A stretch of 64,000 nt of DNA from Bartonella kosoyi. GTDB lineage: Bacteria > Pseudomonadota > Alphaproteobacteria > Rhizobiales > Rhizobiaceae. The DNA lies in contig NZ_CP031843.2 in the NCBI RefSeq assembly GCF_003606325.2, forward strand, positions 930,001-994,000. The letters are read 5' to 3'. The notes under the pieces were generated by a model that was not told the origin of the DNA, ran no database searches, and was given only the letters and a program-made list of their open reading frames with translations. Position numbers and translations under genes: made by a program. Of this stretch, positions 22,787 through 32,650 are shown piece by piece. Each line of letters starts with the position of its first letter. Position 1 is the stretch's first letter.

Positions 22787-23320
22787 ATGTCGAATCATAA
22801 AACATGTTTGGTGCCTAAACTTCAACATAATATTACCGTTTCTTCGCAAGAATATCGAGATGCTATGAGCCATTTTGCAGGCGCTGTGCATATTGTGACA
22901 ACAGATGGCATTAAAGGAAAGCGCGGTGTAACCGTTTCGGCGTGTTGTTCTTTATCAGATGATCCTCCAACGCTTCTTGTTTGTCTTATGCGCCATAATC
23001 TGAAGAATCATGTGTTTATGGAGAATGGAATTTTTTGTGTTAATAGCTTGGCAGGAAAACATCGTCCATTAGCGGATGCCTTTTCAAGGCGTTGCAATGT
23101 TACACAAAATGAGCGTTTTGATAGGACTCAATGGGGAACTTTGCAGACGGGAGCGCCTAGTCTTTCAGATGCTTTAGCCTCTTTTGATTGTCGTTTGATT
23201 TGTTGGCATGAGCATGCAACCCATTGTGTCTTGATTGGTGAAGTTGTTGCAATCAATCGTAGTCACGGAAAAGATGCTTTGATGTATTTGAATCGCGGAT
23301 ATCATACTTTACCTTTATAA
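22787..23320 (+). CDS. Flavin reductase family protein
   Basis: The protein of about 177 residues is a flavin reductase-like split-barrel FMN-binding protein (HpaC/RutF-like). Family marks are HFAGAVHIVTTDG, RGVTVSACCSLSDDPPTLLVCL, the FCVNSLAG stretch and ALASFDCRLICWHEHATHCVLIGEV. Such proteins supply reduced FMN to two-component monooxygenases; no obvious partner lies nearby. I use the ATG at 22787 (MSNHKTC); a GTG three codons upstream is equally possible. It is divergent from rpe. Confidence 0.85.
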   Translation: MSNHKTCLVPKLQHNITVSSQEYRDAMSHFAGAVHIVTTDGIKGKRGVTVSACCSLSDDPPTLLVCLMRHNLKNHVFMENGIFCVNSLAGKHRPLADAFSRRCNVTQNERFDRTQWGTLQTGAPSLSDALASFDCRLICWHEHATHCVLIGEVVAINRSHGKDALMYLNRGYHTLPL

Positions 23321-23623
23321 AGATTTTTATTTTTTGTATTGGTGAAACGATTTATCGGTGTTCCATTTAAATTTTAGTGCACTGAAAAAGGAGGAGAGAG
23401 ATTGCTTGGAACTTTCTTCTTTTTGAGGTTTCTTAATAAATGAGAAAGATGATTTTGGGGTAATCTTTGATCAAAGTTCCAACTTAGGCAAAAAAGCGAT
23501 TAGGTTCAAACAGCGTATTTAGACATATTTGTAGATTGTTATGAAAGAACATTTTATTCTTGTGTTGATGGGTATTGCACAATATATAGACCCCACAGAG
23601 CAGATGTGGAGGTTTTTTATTGC
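23321..23623. other. Intergenic region upstream of dksA (no gene seen)
   Basis: About 300 bp without a convincing ORF. It should carry the dksA promoter, but I cannot place it with confidence. Confidence 0.4.
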
Positions 23624-24040
23624 ATGAGCGAAGAGATTGATGCTCAATATCGCCCTAGTGAAGATGAGCCTTTTATGAATGAACGGCAGAAAGCATATTT
23701 TCGTGCTAAATTAGTTTCTTGGAAGAATGATATCTTAAAAGAAGCGCGTGAGACTTTGGAAAATTTGCAGGAAGAGAATGTTGGTCAACCTGATTTGACC
23801 GATAGGGCATCTTGTGAAACTGATCGTACAATTGAATTACGTGCTCGTGATCGTCAAAGAAAACTTATTTCAAAAATAGATGCTGCCTTGGAGCGAATTG
23901 ATAATGGGACATATGGTTTTTGTGAAGAAACCGGCGAGCCCATTAGTATCAAGCGTCTTGAGGCTCGGCCGATTGCCGTTTTGTCGCTGGAAGCACAAGA
24001 ACGTCACGAACGTCGTGAAAGAGTTTATCGTGATGATTAA
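23624..24040 (+). CDS. dksA: RNA polymerase-binding factor DksA (cysteine-poor)
   Basis: DksA binds the RNA polymerase secondary channel and, with ppGpp, controls rRNA and stress promoters. The 138-residue protein has the coiled-coil arms and the tip region (VGQPDLTDRASCETDRTIELR), then the globular zinc-finger region. Only one cysteine of the classical four remains (GFCEETGEP, then LSLEAQ), so it cannot bind Zn the way E. coli DksA does. To my knowledge this is common in Rhizobiales. ATG at 23624 has GTGGAGG 11 bp upstream; that GTG at 23606 opens the frame but is better read as the ribosome-binding site. Confidence 0.92.
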   Translation: MSEEIDAQYRPSEDEPFMNERQKAYFRAKLVSWKNDILKEARETLENLQEENVGQPDLTDRASCETDRTIELRARDRQRKLISKIDAALERIDNGTYGFCEETGEPISIKRLEARPIAVLSLEAQERHERRERVYRDD

Positions 24041-24091
24041 AGTTATGAGAGCGATAAATAAACGAAGTTTCTAGAGATAAAATTGTATATT

Positions 24092-24568
24092 TTATTTTGG
24101 AGGGGTAGGAATAAACAAAGATGGTTCTTGTCGCCCTTCAATTTCGGCCGTGATGGCTGAATCTTTTACCGTTTGATTCGTAAAAGAAGAGGAGGTTTTA
24201 TCTGTCGTCTCGTTTCTTTCTGTAAGGGAGGAGGTGGGGTGGGGATGTATTTCTTTCTTCTGTGTGCTGGATGTGCTGGTAATATCCGATTCTACAACAA
24301 CATCTGTTAATCCGCCAATAAGGAGTAAATGTTCTTTATTATCACAACGGATTAAAACAAGGCGGCGTGTTCGATCTATAGAAATTGCTTCACATAATGC
24401 TAACCGTGATAGATTTTTTTTTCTATTAGTGTTGAATCTTCCCATATTCAAACGGCGTAAAAAAAAGATAATTATGATAATAGCTGTGATTGTTATTATA
24501 AAAAACAAAAAGCTTATCGTTATGTTTGCAGCAGATATACCTATTTGGTCTGATAACCAGATAACCAT
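24092..24568 (-). CDS. FliO-like single-pass membrane protein
   Basis: A 158-residue protein with one long transmembrane segment (about residues 15-37, FLFFIITITAIIIIIFFL), then a basic stretch and a small domain RLALCEAISIDRTRRLVLIRCDNKEHLLLIGG. This resembles FliO/MopB, the accessory protein of flagellar export. The C-terminal 60 residues are Ser/Thr/Pro-rich and likely disordered. No other flagellar genes are in the window, so a flagellar role is doubtful; free-standing FliO-domain proteins occur beside dksA in related alphaproteobacteria. It is convergent with dksA. Confidence 0.65.
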   Translation of the reverse strand: MVIWLSDQIGISAANITISFLFFIITITAIIIIIFFLRRLNMGRFNTNRKKNLSRLALCEAISIDRTRRLVLIRCDNKEHLLLIGGLTDVVVESDITSTSSTQKKEIHPHPTSSLTERNETTDKTSSSFTNQTVKDSAITAEIEGRQEPSLFIPTPPK

Positions 24569-24725
24569 AGATTTTCTCCCATTTTGGTATGGAAACTATC
24601 GTTTTTTATTGAGATAAATTTATAAACATCCCCTTAAAAGTTTCACTTAAAGACAAACAAATAAACTTTTTAACATTAAGTGAGCTTTCTTAGAAAGGTA
24701 ATATCATAGTATATATTTTATAACA

Positions 24726-27326
24726 ATGAATATAAAGGAAGTTTCTTGGTATAAGAGACAGCTAAATCTAAGGCAAAGAGAGATGGATAAAGGTTTTGAG
24801 AATAATGAAAGATCAGCGTCTTCGTATTTTGTTCGTCGGAGAGTTGTGATTTTAGGTGTTATTTTTATCTTTGTTTTCCTTTTTACTGTGGGCGTTTTAG
24901 ATTTTTTTTATCCACAAAGTTATTTGCAAAAGGCTGTGGTAGCATCTTTTTTGATTCTAGCCACTATTGGTGTTGCAACACTCATTTTAAGTGGAATGGG
25001 AATTTTAAGATATCATGCATTGTGGTTGCATGAAGATTTTGATTTTAGCTTCTTTAATAGAAGCGATGATGCGATTGTAATCTCTGATCTTTCTGGTTTT
25101 GTTTATTATTCTAATCAAAACTATCAAAAAATTCTAACCTATAAGCCTGAAGGGTCTTGTTATAGGGTTATTGCTGATCTTCCAGGAGCTGGTGCACTTT
25201 CCTATCGCTTAAAAGCTGCTGCCTATAATAATCTTTCAGCGCAAGAAGAGTTAAGAGTAGAGCAACCAATTTTTATCGATTCTACACAAAAAAAATCTTT
25301 TTGGTATAATATCTCTGTTCAACCTATTACAAAACGGAAAAAAAATCTTTTATTTTGGCGCATTAGCGATATTTCGCATTTACAACAAAACCGAGAAGTT
25401 TTTTTCTCTAACCTTCAAGAGGCGATTAATCACTTAGATCAGGCACCTGTTGCTTTTATATCCATTAATACACAAGGTGCACTTCTCTATGCCAATGCGG
25501 TTTTTGCCGAATGGTTTTCAATTGATTTAGCAAATTTCTCAGTTGGTCAATATCATTTTGATTCATTATTTGAGAGCGTTGGCGCTAAAAGTTCATGGAG
25601 TGATATTTGTTTACAAACTAATAGATATCAAAACTCAGGTTACCCTTTACCTTATAGATTTTCATTGTGTTTAAATTCACAGACGATAGGTGAAAAAATA
25701 TTTCATTGTTTTATTTCTGCTTCTCCTCTCTTAGAGGAGGAAGCCGTTTATCGTATTGTGATCATTCCACAGCAAATACAAAAAGAAGAGGCTGATGAAG
25801 CAAAATTGCCCAGTATATTAGGTGAATATTTTGATGCGAGTCCTTTTGCAATCGCCGTGGTAAATCGGCAAGGGAAATTGATTCACATGAATAATGCTTT
25901 TTCATCACTTACGGCGTGTATGGATAAGACTATCAACTTTTATGATATTATTTCTCGTCGTGATTGTGTGCAGTTAGAGCGTGCTTTTCAGAAAATTGCG
26001 ACCAATAAAAATTATTTTGTTTCTTTGGAAACGGTTTTGGAAAAGAATGAAGAACGCCATTTGCGCCTCCATGTTATGTCTGTTCCACCCTATCATGGTG
26101 ATGCACTACAAGATTTGGTCATTATCTCTGTCATTGAAACAACAGAACAAAAAACACTTGAAGATAAAATAATGCAAAGTCAGAAGATGCAAGCTGTTGG
26201 ACAATTGGCAGGTGGTATTGCTCATGATTTTAATAATGTTTTAACAGCAATTTTAATGTCATGTGATCTTCTTTTAAATACGCATCGTAGTTCTGATCCT
26301 GCCCATGCTGATCTCATCAATATTAAAAATAATGCTAATCGTGCTGCTGCTCTTGTACAGAAATTACTCGCTTTTTCTAGAAAACAAACACTTCGACCTG
26401 AAGAGGTTGATTTCACAGAATTTTTATCCGATATTCGCAATCTTGTTTTACCACTTTTGGGGAATAATATTCAGTTAAAAATTATCCATGGAAGAGATTT
26501 GTGGAGCGTTGAAGTTGATCAAGCTTCTTTTCAGCGTGTGATTATGAATTTGGTTATTAATGCGCGTGATGCCATGTTTGATGGCGGTATTGTTACGATT
26601 GCGACAAACAATATTACAAAACAACAAAGTGCTGAATTTAATCATCTGGGTTTAGCAAGTGGTGAATATGTGCAATTGACTATTTCAGATACAGGGACTG
26701 GGATATCTGCTGCTATACAAGAAAAAATGTTTGAGCCATTTTTTACAACAAAAGAAGTTGGAAAAGGAACAGGCCTTGGTTTATCGATGGTTTATGGAAT
26801 TATCAAGCAAAGCGGTGGGTATATTTATTGTGAAAGTAAAGAGGGAGAAGGAGCAACATTTCATATTTTTCTGCCCCGTTATATCCCAGATATAAAAGGA
26901 GAAATCTCTCAAAAGATTGAAAAAGATGAAGAGAAAGATAAAAATATAGATTTAACAGGATCTGCGACTGTTTTATTGGTTGAAGATGAGGATGCGGTCA
27001 GAATGGGGGGGGTAAGAGCTCTTCAAATGAGAGGATATACGGTTTTGGAGGCAGCTAGTGGGGTGGAAGCCCTTTCTATTCTTGAGGAAAAAAAAGGCAT
27101 TGTTGATATTATTGTTTCCGATGTGGTGATGCCAGAAATGGATGGGCCTACTTTATTGAAGGAAGTGCGTAAAAGCTACCCTGATATCAAATTTCTTTTT
27201 GTTTCTGGATATGCAAAAGATGCTTTTGCTAAGAATCTTCCACAAGATGCTGTTTTTGGTTTTTTATCTAAACCCTTTACACTCAAACAGTTAGCTCTAA
27301 CAGTTAAAGAAACACTTTCGTCATAA
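24726..27326 (+). CDS. cckA: Cell-cycle hybrid histidine kinase CckA
   Basis: CckA starts the CckA-ChpT-CtrA/CpdR phosphorelay that controls the alphaproteobacterial cell cycle. The 866-residue protein has two N-terminal transmembrane segments (about 40-60 and 69-90), PAS-like sensor domains (about 105-475), a HisKA domain with the phospho-histidine in [14 protein letters not shown] (H500), a HATPase with [10 protein letters not shown] (N box) and SDTGTGI (G1), and a receiver domain ([11 protein letters not shown]; phospho-acceptor D799 in [11 protein letters not shown]). The unusually short HDFNN H-box is typical of CckA. The gene stands alone. Confidence 0.94.
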   Translation: MNIKEVSWYKRQLNLRQREMDKGFENNERSASSYFVRRRVVILGVIFIFVFLFTVGVLDFFYPQSYLQKAVVASFLILATIGVATLILSGMGILRYHALWLHEDFDFSFFNRSDDAIVISDLSGFVYYSNQNYQKILTYKPEGSCYRVIADLPGAGALSYRLKAAAYNNLSAQEELRVEQPIFIDSTQKKSFWYNISVQPITKRKKNLLFWRISDISHLQQNREVFFSNLQEAINHLDQAPVAFISINTQGALLYANAVFAEWFSIDLANFSVGQYHFDSLFESVGAKSSWSDICLQTNRYQNSGYPLPYRFSLCLNSQTIGEKIFHCFISASPLLEEEAVYRIVIIPQQIQKEEADEAKLPSILGEYFDASPFAIAVVNRQGKLIHMNNAFSSLTACMDKTINFYDIISRRDCVQLERAFQKIATNKNYFVSLETVLEKNEERHLRLHVMSVPPYHGDALQDLVIISVIETTEQKTLEDKIMQSQKMQAVGQLAGGIAHDFNNVLTAILMSCDLLLNTHRSSDPAHADLINIKNNANRAAALVQKLLAFSRKQTLRPEEVDFTEFLSDIRNLVLPLLGNNIQLKIIHGRDLWSVEVDQASFQRVIMNLVINARDAMFDGGIVTIATNNITKQQSAEFNHLGLASGEYVQLTISDTGTGISAAIQEKMFEPFFTTKEVGKGTGLGLSMVYGIIKQSGGYIYCESKEGEGATFHIFLPRYIPDIKGEISQKIEKDEEKDKNIDLTGSATVLLVEDEDAVRMGGVRALQMRGYTVLEAASGVEALSILEEKKGIVDIIVSDVVMPEMDGPTLLKEVRKSYPDIKFLFVSGYAKDAFAKNLPQDAVFGFLSKPFTLKQLALTVKETLSS

Positions 27327-27600
27327 AACCCAAATTGATGTAATAGAAAAATTGCGTATTTTAAAATTTTTAAAGGGAAATACGAGAGTATTTTGATTCA
27401 GTAGAGCTCGTGATAATATCCGGAGAACTTAAATAAGCAAGAACAATTTGGAAATTTAAATAATAAAAAAATTACATATTCTATGCAAAAATTTATGAAG
27501 AAATAGACTTTATCCTGCCAACATGAGAGGTTTTTAATGATAGGCGCTGGAGAATAAATTGCATGTACAACGTTAAAGATGCTATAGACTGCCGATATAC

Positions 27601-28212
27601 TCAAAAGGATAAAAGCTGTTGTTGCGTATCGACTCTTTTGCTTTTTCCTTCAATAAATGCTTTTAAGGCTTCGGGGTAGAGTTTATGCTCTACTTTAAGG
27701 ACTCTTTGTGCTAAGCACTCAGTGTTATCATCCGGATAGACCGGAACGGCTGCTTGGGCAAGGATTTTGCCAGCATCCATGTCTTCTGTAACAAGATGAA
27801 CAGTACAACCCGTGATTTTTACGCCTGCTTGTAAAATTCTTTCATGCGTGTTTAAGCCTTTAAATGAAGGCAAAAGAGAAGGGTGAATGTTTAAAATTCG
27901 CCCCTCATAACGTTTTACAAAGCGTGATGAGATAAGGCGCATATATCCCGCAAAGCAGATAAAATCTGGCTTATATTGATCTAAAATCTTGAAAATATCT
28001 TCTTCATGTTCTTCTTTCGTTTTATAGATTTTGCGATCAACAATATGAATTGGTAAATTATGATTTTTTGCCTTTTCAATACCGTTTGCACGTGGATTAT
28101 CGCAAATAACTGCGACGATTTTAGCGGGATATTCCTTTTGTTGACTTGCTTGAGCAAGGGCGACCATATTGGACCCATTACCAGATATGAAAACGACGAT
28201 TTGTTTTTTCAT
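27601..28212 (-). CDS. purN: Phosphoribosylglycinamide formyltransferase
   Basis: A 203-residue GAR transformylase using 10-formyl-THF (purine synthesis step 3). Seen: [13 protein letters not shown] at the N-terminus, the catalytic region [17 protein letters not shown], and [19 protein letters not shown]. It overlaps the purM stop by 4 bp (28209-28212), so translation is coupled. Confidence 0.96.
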   Translation of the reverse strand: MKKQIVVFISGNGSNMVALAQASQQKEYPAKIVAVICDNPRANGIEKAKNHNLPIHIVDRKIYKTKEEHEEDIFKILDQYKPDFICFAGYMRLISSRFVKRYEGRILNIHPSLLPSFKGLNTHERILQAGVKITGCTVHLVTEDMDAGKILAQAAVPVYPDDNTECLAQRVLKVEHKLYPEALKAFIEGKSKRVDTQQQLLSF

Positions 28213-29300
28213 AAATGCAGTTTCCCTTTATAAAGTATTCCTTTATTTTGATCTTGGCGTTTTGTTAAAATGCCAAGGGGAGTCACAGCTTCTCCATTTT
28301 TTTCAAGAGCTTGTGTAATTGTTTCAGCAGCATACTGTGCCACGATAATGATCATGCCAATACCACAATTGAATGTTCGTAACATTTCTATTTCTTCTAT
28401 TTTACCTTGTTTGGCAATCCATGAAAAGACGGAGGGGACCTTGATGGTAGAAAGATTAATTTCAGCGCAAAGAGAAGAGGGAATGACACGTGGAATATTT
28501 TCAGGAAAGCCTCCGCCCGTAATATGCGCTAGAGCCTTAATTCCTTCGTATTTTTGCATGATGGGAAGAAGCGATTTCACATAAATGCGTGTTGGTGTCA
28601 AAAGTGCTGTACCAAGGCTGTTTTCGGGGGCAAAAGGGGCAGGGTCATTCCATTTGAGATGACTTTGTTGAATGATTCGTCGAACAAGTGAAAAGCCGTT
28701 GGAATGAATTCCAGAGGCGCTTAGACCTAGGATAATATCGCCTTCTGTCAAGTCCTTTGAAGGGAGAAGCGCACAGCGTTCACATGCGCCTACCGCAAAA
28801 CCTGCTAGATCATAATCTCCTTCTGCATACATTCCTGGCATTTCTGCAGTTTCTCCTCCAATAAGAGCAGCGCCGGCTTGTTTACATCCTTCTGCAATGC
28901 CAGAAACAATTGCAGCACCTTGTTCAGGGTCAAGCTTACCCGTTGCAAAGTAATCCAGAAAAAAGAGAGGTTCCGCTCCTTGTACAAGTAAATCATTGAC
29001 ACACATAGCAACCAAATCAATTCCTACAGTGTGATGATAGCCTACTTCAATGGCAATTTTTAGTTTTGTTCCCACTCCATCATTAGCTGCGACTAAAATA
29101 GGATCTGTAAATCCGGCTGCTTTTAAATCAAAAAGGCCACCAAAACCACCAATTTCTGCATCTGCTCCGGCTCGTTTTGTCGCGCGTATAAAGGGTTTAA
29201 TTTTTTCTACCATAGCATTACCCACATCGATGTTTACACCGGCTTTTGCGTAGGTAAGACCAGCTTTGGATTTAGTATTTGTAAGATCTTGATTGCTCAT
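28209..29300 (-). CDS. purM: Phosphoribosylformylglycinamidine cyclo-ligase
   Basis: The 363-residue AIR synthetase closes the imidazole ring using ATP. Seen: [17 protein letters not shown] at the start, [14 protein letters not shown] (the conserved DGVGTK loop), [24 protein letters not shown] and [13 protein letters not shown]. Standard length. First gene of the purMN operon; divergent from the AI-2E transporter gene. Confidence 0.96.
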   Translation of the reverse strand: MSNQDLTNTKSKAGLTYAKAGVNIDVGNAMVEKIKPFIRATKRAGADAEIGGFGGLFDLKAAGFTDPILVAANDGVGTKLKIAIEVGYHHTVGIDLVAMCVNDLLVQGAEPLFFLDYFATGKLDPEQGAAIVSGIAEGCKQAGAALIGGETAEMPGMYAEGDYDLAGFAVGACERCALLPSKDLTEGDIILGLSASGIHSNGFSLVRRIIQQSHLKWNDPAPFAPENSLGTALLTPTRIYVKSLLPIMQKYEGIKALAHITGGGFPENIPRVIPSSLCAEINLSTIKVPSVFSWIAKQGKIEEIEMLRTFNCGIGMIIIVAQYAAETITQALEKNGEAVTPLGILTKRQDQNKGILYKGKLHL

Positions 29301-29459
29301 TGGAGCCTTCCTTTAATGGAAAATCAGGTTTTGACGTTATGCAATGCCATGATAGAGTTTTCTCTGCAAGAGATATTGATAAGAAAATAAGCAACTTTAC
29401 TTGTACCTTATTTTGAAGATGTTTATAATTTTTGTGAAGAATTTTTTTTAGGATATTTT

Positions 29460-30671
29460 ATGAGCAAGATATCAGATAATCATGGGCAGTCTTCGTGGAA
29501 ACTTATGAAAAAGAAAGGGAGTGAGAGTACATCCCGTGACCGTTATAAGACTTATACGCCAGCATATACACAATTACCGTTGCCAAATAATATGAAAAGA
29601 CAAATCTTTTTTTGGCTGGGAACGCTGATTTTTTTCATTTTTTTTATGTTTGTTTTTGGATCAATTTTGCTTCCTTTTGTGGCAGGAATTGTTTTGGCTT
29701 ATTTTCTTAATCCCATTGTTCAACTCCTTGAAAAGTTTGGTATTCGCCGTGTTTTTGGTACTGTCCTTATTACCTTATTTATTGTTATTATCTTTGTTGC
29801 TGCTTTAGTTATTCTGATTCCTATTATTAGTTCGCAAATACAGCAATTTGTGAGTGATGGCTTACCTGTTTATATTAATCGTATTCAAACTTTTTTCGTT
29901 GAGCATGATTTTGATTGGATAAGGCACTATTTTGGAAGTGATCCAAATGAATTACGGAGTAATATTAAAGGGCTTTTGGGAGAAGGTTCTGATTTTATTA
30001 CATCTCTTTTGAATTCACTTTTGAAATCAGGAAAGTCTATTGTTAATATTGTTAGCTTATTTGTTGTGGCGCCTGTGGTGACATTTTATATGTTATTAGA
30101 TTGGCCACGTATGGTGACAGCAATTGATTCGTTAATACCGCGTGATCATCTTGAAACCGTTCGAAGTATTTTTCATGAAATGGATAGAGCTATCGCAGGC
30201 TTTGTTCGTGGACAAGGAACCGTTTGCCTCATATTGGGGGGGTATTATGCGATTGGTTTAACGATTGCAGGACTCAATTTTGGTCTTTTGGTTGGTATGT
30301 TTATTGGCCTTATTAGTTTTATTCCTTATATTGGAACAATGAGTGGTTTGGTTCTTTCTGTTGGGATTGCATGGGTCCAGTTTTATCCCAATAATTGGGG
30401 GGGAATCATCATTGTGATGGTACTTTTTTTAATTGGTCAATTTATTGAAGGTTATATTCTTCAACCAAAACTTGTTGGTTCATCAGTGGGATTACATCCC
30501 GTGTGGTTGATGTTTTCGCTTTTTGCTTTTTCTTCACTTTTTGGTTTTACTGGTATGCTTGTTGCTGTTCCGGCAGCGGCGGCGGTGGGCGTTTTAGTTC
30601 GTTTTGCCCTTCATACTTATCTTAGTTCTCAGATGTATTCGCGAAGTGGAAAGTCGGAGCCACTAAAATGA
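29460..30671 (+). CDS. AI-2E family transporter (PerM-like permease)
   Basis: The 403-residue inner-membrane protein has about 8 transmembrane segments. The first pair lies around residues 47-85, and the C-terminal half holds the family's conserved glycine-rich helices (GLISFIPYIGTMSG, GYILQPKLVGSSVGLHPVWLMFSL). The family name comes from a presumed autoinducer-2 exporter, but most members have unknown substrates, and some move Na+/H+. A hydrophilic N-terminal 45 residues precede TM1. The stop overlaps the hdaA start by 4 bp, an arrangement I recall as conserved in Rhizobiales. Confidence 0.88.
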   Translation: MSKISDNHGQSSWKLMKKKGSESTSRDRYKTYTPAYTQLPLPNNMKRQIFFWLGTLIFFIFFMFVFGSILLPFVAGIVLAYFLNPIVQLLEKFGIRRVFGTVLITLFIVIIFVAALVILIPIISSQIQQFVSDGLPVYINRIQTFFVEHDFDWIRHYFGSDPNELRSNIKGLLGEGSDFITSLLNSLLKSGKSIVNIVSLFVVAPVVTFYMLLDWPRMVTAIDSLIPRDHLETVRSIFHEMDRAIAGFVRGQGTVCLILGGYYAIGLTIAGLNFGLLVGMFIGLISFIPYIGTMSGLVLSVGIAWVQFYPNNWGGIIIVMVLFLIGQFIEGYILQPKLVGSSVGLHPVWLMFSLFAFSSLFGFTGMLVAVPAAAAVGVLVRFALHTYLSSQMYSRSGKSEPLK

Positions 30672-31357
30672 ATGGGCGAGAAACGCAATTATCTTTAAAC
30701 TTCCCTTATGAGCCAATTTTTCAATTTGATGATTTAGTCATAACCGATAGCAATCGTATGGCTTTTCAGCTTATTGATCACTGGCCTAATTGGAGCGTGC
30801 CTATTGCAGTTTTAGTTGGAAAAGAAGGATCTGGAAAAACGCACTTTTCGAGTATATGGCAGCAAAAAGCAAATGCATTCAGGATTCAGCGCAATAAAAT
30901 TGATCAGGCTGTTGCTATGGCTTCTTTAGGCAGATCATTTTTAATAGAGGACATTGATGCAGAGAAAATTAATGAGACAGAACTTTTTCATTTAATTAAC
31001 AGTGTTAAGCAAGCAAATGTCGATACACGACAAGCTACTTTATTGATGACGGCACGAACACTTCCTTCTACTTGGAAGTTAAAGTTAAATGATCTTAAAA
31101 GTCGTCTTAATTCAGTAATGTTTGTTGAAATTAATCAGCCTGATGATGCATTGTTAACAACTGTTGCCTTTAAGCTTTTTTCCGATAGGCAGCTTATTGT
31201 GCATCCAGATACGGTTTATTATCTTATCAGCCGTTGTGAACGTTCTTTATTTTCATTGAAGCATGTTATTGATTCTGTTGATCAGTTGGCGTTACAAAGA
31301 AAAAGAAAAATAACGCGTGCTGTGATTGCTGAAGTTTTGAATAGAAAAAAAACATAA
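30668..31357 (+). CDS. hdaA: DnaA-related regulator HdaA
   Basis: A 229-residue DnaA-paralogue AAA+ protein without the DNA-binding domain IV. Walker A is LVGKEGSGKTHFSS (about residues 55-68), and SFLIEDIDA is a Walker B-like region. HdaA, with the beta clamp, promotes ATP hydrolysis by DnaA (regulatory inactivation), limiting initiation to once per cell cycle. The N-terminal QLSLNFPYEP is a good clamp-binding motif (QLSLNF), as in Hda proteins. It overlaps the permease gene by 4 bp. Confidence 0.9.
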   Translation: MNGRETQLSLNFPYEPIFQFDDLVITDSNRMAFQLIDHWPNWSVPIAVLVGKEGSGKTHFSSIWQQKANAFRIQRNKIDQAVAMASLGRSFLIEDIDAEKINETELFHLINSVKQANVDTRQATLLMTARTLPSTWKLKLNDLKSRLNSVMFVEINQPDDALLTTVAFKLFSDRQLIVHPDTVYYLISRCERSLFSLKHVIDSVDQLALQRKRKITRAVIAEVLNRKKT

Positions 31358-31752
31358 ATACTCCTTATCGTAGTTCTATATGTCCTTGCCTTTTATTATT
31401 ATTTAGATATGAGGAGAGACACGTCATTTAAAGTTTCTACTTTTTTATGCGTTTTGTTTAAATGGCTTTGAGATTTTATTGGATGGATATTTGTTTTATC
31501 ATTTTTACAAGCCATATATTTTGTGTTTGGAAATATTTCTAAAAAGAGGCTTATTATTTTTTTCTATTGGTGGAGTTTGGGTACGGGTGCTATTTTCTAT
31601 TTTCGTCAATAAATATGTTATTGAGGAGGAAAAAAATTTAAAAACATTCTTTTTTGTAAAGAAATGCAACAAAATTGAAAAAAAGTGTGTTTTTCTCTTG
31701 CACTTCTGTTGTGAAAATTTTAGGAAATGTGCATCAAATAAATGTTAAATGG
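31358..31752. other. Intergenic region upstream of tRNA-Pro
   Basis: About 390 bp. An open frame at 31479-31748 is Phe/Lys-rich low complexity, has no ribosome-binding site and ends against the tRNA, so I do not call it. The region presumably holds the tRNA promoter. Confidence 0.5.
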
Positions 31753-31829
31753 CGGAGCGTAGCGCAGCCTGGTAGCGCACCTGATTTGGGATCAGGGGGT
31801 CGTAGGTTCGAATCCTATCGCTCCGACCA
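31753..31829 (+). tRNA. tRNA-Pro (anticodon TGG)
   Basis: A 77-nt cloverleaf with encoded CCA: acceptor CGGAGCG pairs with CGCTCCG, and the anticodon stem CCTGA/TCAGG closes the loop TTTGGGA, giving anticodon TGG. The T-loop is GGTTCGAATCC. Position and folding are unambiguous. Confidence 0.97.
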
Positions 31830-31917
31830 TATTTGATAAGGTGTATGAGAAGACCCAGTTGGGTACGTGTGGTGAAAAACGATCATTCAAGCACTATGTA
31901 ATCTGAAGGGAAAAGGC

Positions 31918-32223
31918 ATGATCGCACGTATTTATAGTCCTGCTAAGACTGCTATGCAGTCAGGGAAGGGAAATACAGGCTTTTGGATTCTACAGTATGA
32001 GCCGATCAAAGCAAAAATGCTGGAGCCTCTTATGGGTTACACGGCAACATCTGATATGAATAATCAGGTAAGAATCCGATTTAATAGAAAGGAAGAAGCG
32101 ATTGCTTTTGCACGCAAGAATGCTATCCCCTATCGTGTAGAAAAGACACATATGTCTATTCGGCGTGCTGTTTCTTATTCTGATAATTTTCGCAGTGATC
32201 GGCAGCAATCTTGGACACATTGA
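31918..32223 (+). CDS. NDUFS4-like complex I accessory protein (ETC complex I conserved region)
   Basis: A 101-residue protein with the ETC_C1_NDUFA4/NDUFS4 fold: ARIYSPAKTAMQSGKG at the start, WILQYEP, the conserved PLMGYTATSDMNNQVRIRF core (compare LMGWTSSGD in mitochondria), and AIAFARKNAIPYRV. In alphaproteobacteria and mitochondria it is an accessory subunit of NADH:quinone oxidoreductase. It is flanked by two tRNA genes, between which it reads in the same direction. Confidence 0.9.
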   Translation: MIARIYSPAKTAMQSGKGNTGFWILQYEPIKAKMLEPLMGYTATSDMNNQVRIRFNRKEEAIAFARKNAIPYRVEKTHMSIRRAVSYSDNFRSDRQQSWTH

Positions 32224-32262
32224 GTTGAAGATGCTATTTTGAATTGAGAAAATAATCAGTTG

Positions 32263-32339
<77 letters not shown>

Positions 32340-32439
32340 TTTTAAGAAAATTAATAGACAAAAAAATCGGGAGTTTCCCTTTAATTCTCTTAATTTGTTT
32401 TTCTGTACACCTTGAACCTTTTTCATGTTTTTTATTAAT

Positions 32440-32650
32440 GCTATTGCCTTTTTTGTTGGTTGTTTGAGTATAAAGTGATGACATGCTATTTTCTGGCCAG
32501 CCAAAAGTACTTTAAGTGATGATATAGTAGCTCCTGTATTTGCTTACCACGTATTGCTGATCATTTTTTACCCATTGCTGATTTTTTTAAATGCAGCTGC
32601 ATTCCATGCTTTAGAAAACAGATTACCAAAGCTTTTTTTAGGTGATTTTT
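32440..32650 (-). pseudogene. Decayed tyrosine integrase (C-terminal remnant)
   Basis: The minus strand reads STFGWPENSMSSLYTQTTN, clearly homologous to AIFGWTNDAMPSLYTKSAD of the intact integrase at 34370. Nucleotide similarity continues for about 150 bp upstream of it: compare CTGGCCAGCCAAAAGTAC here with TTGTCCAGCCAAAAATTG at 34462, and both hold the string GCTGATTTTTT. The remnant has stop codons (for example within the region matching the HxxR motif) and no N-terminal part. It is an older integrase gene at the tRNA-Arg site, now dead. Confidence 0.8.
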
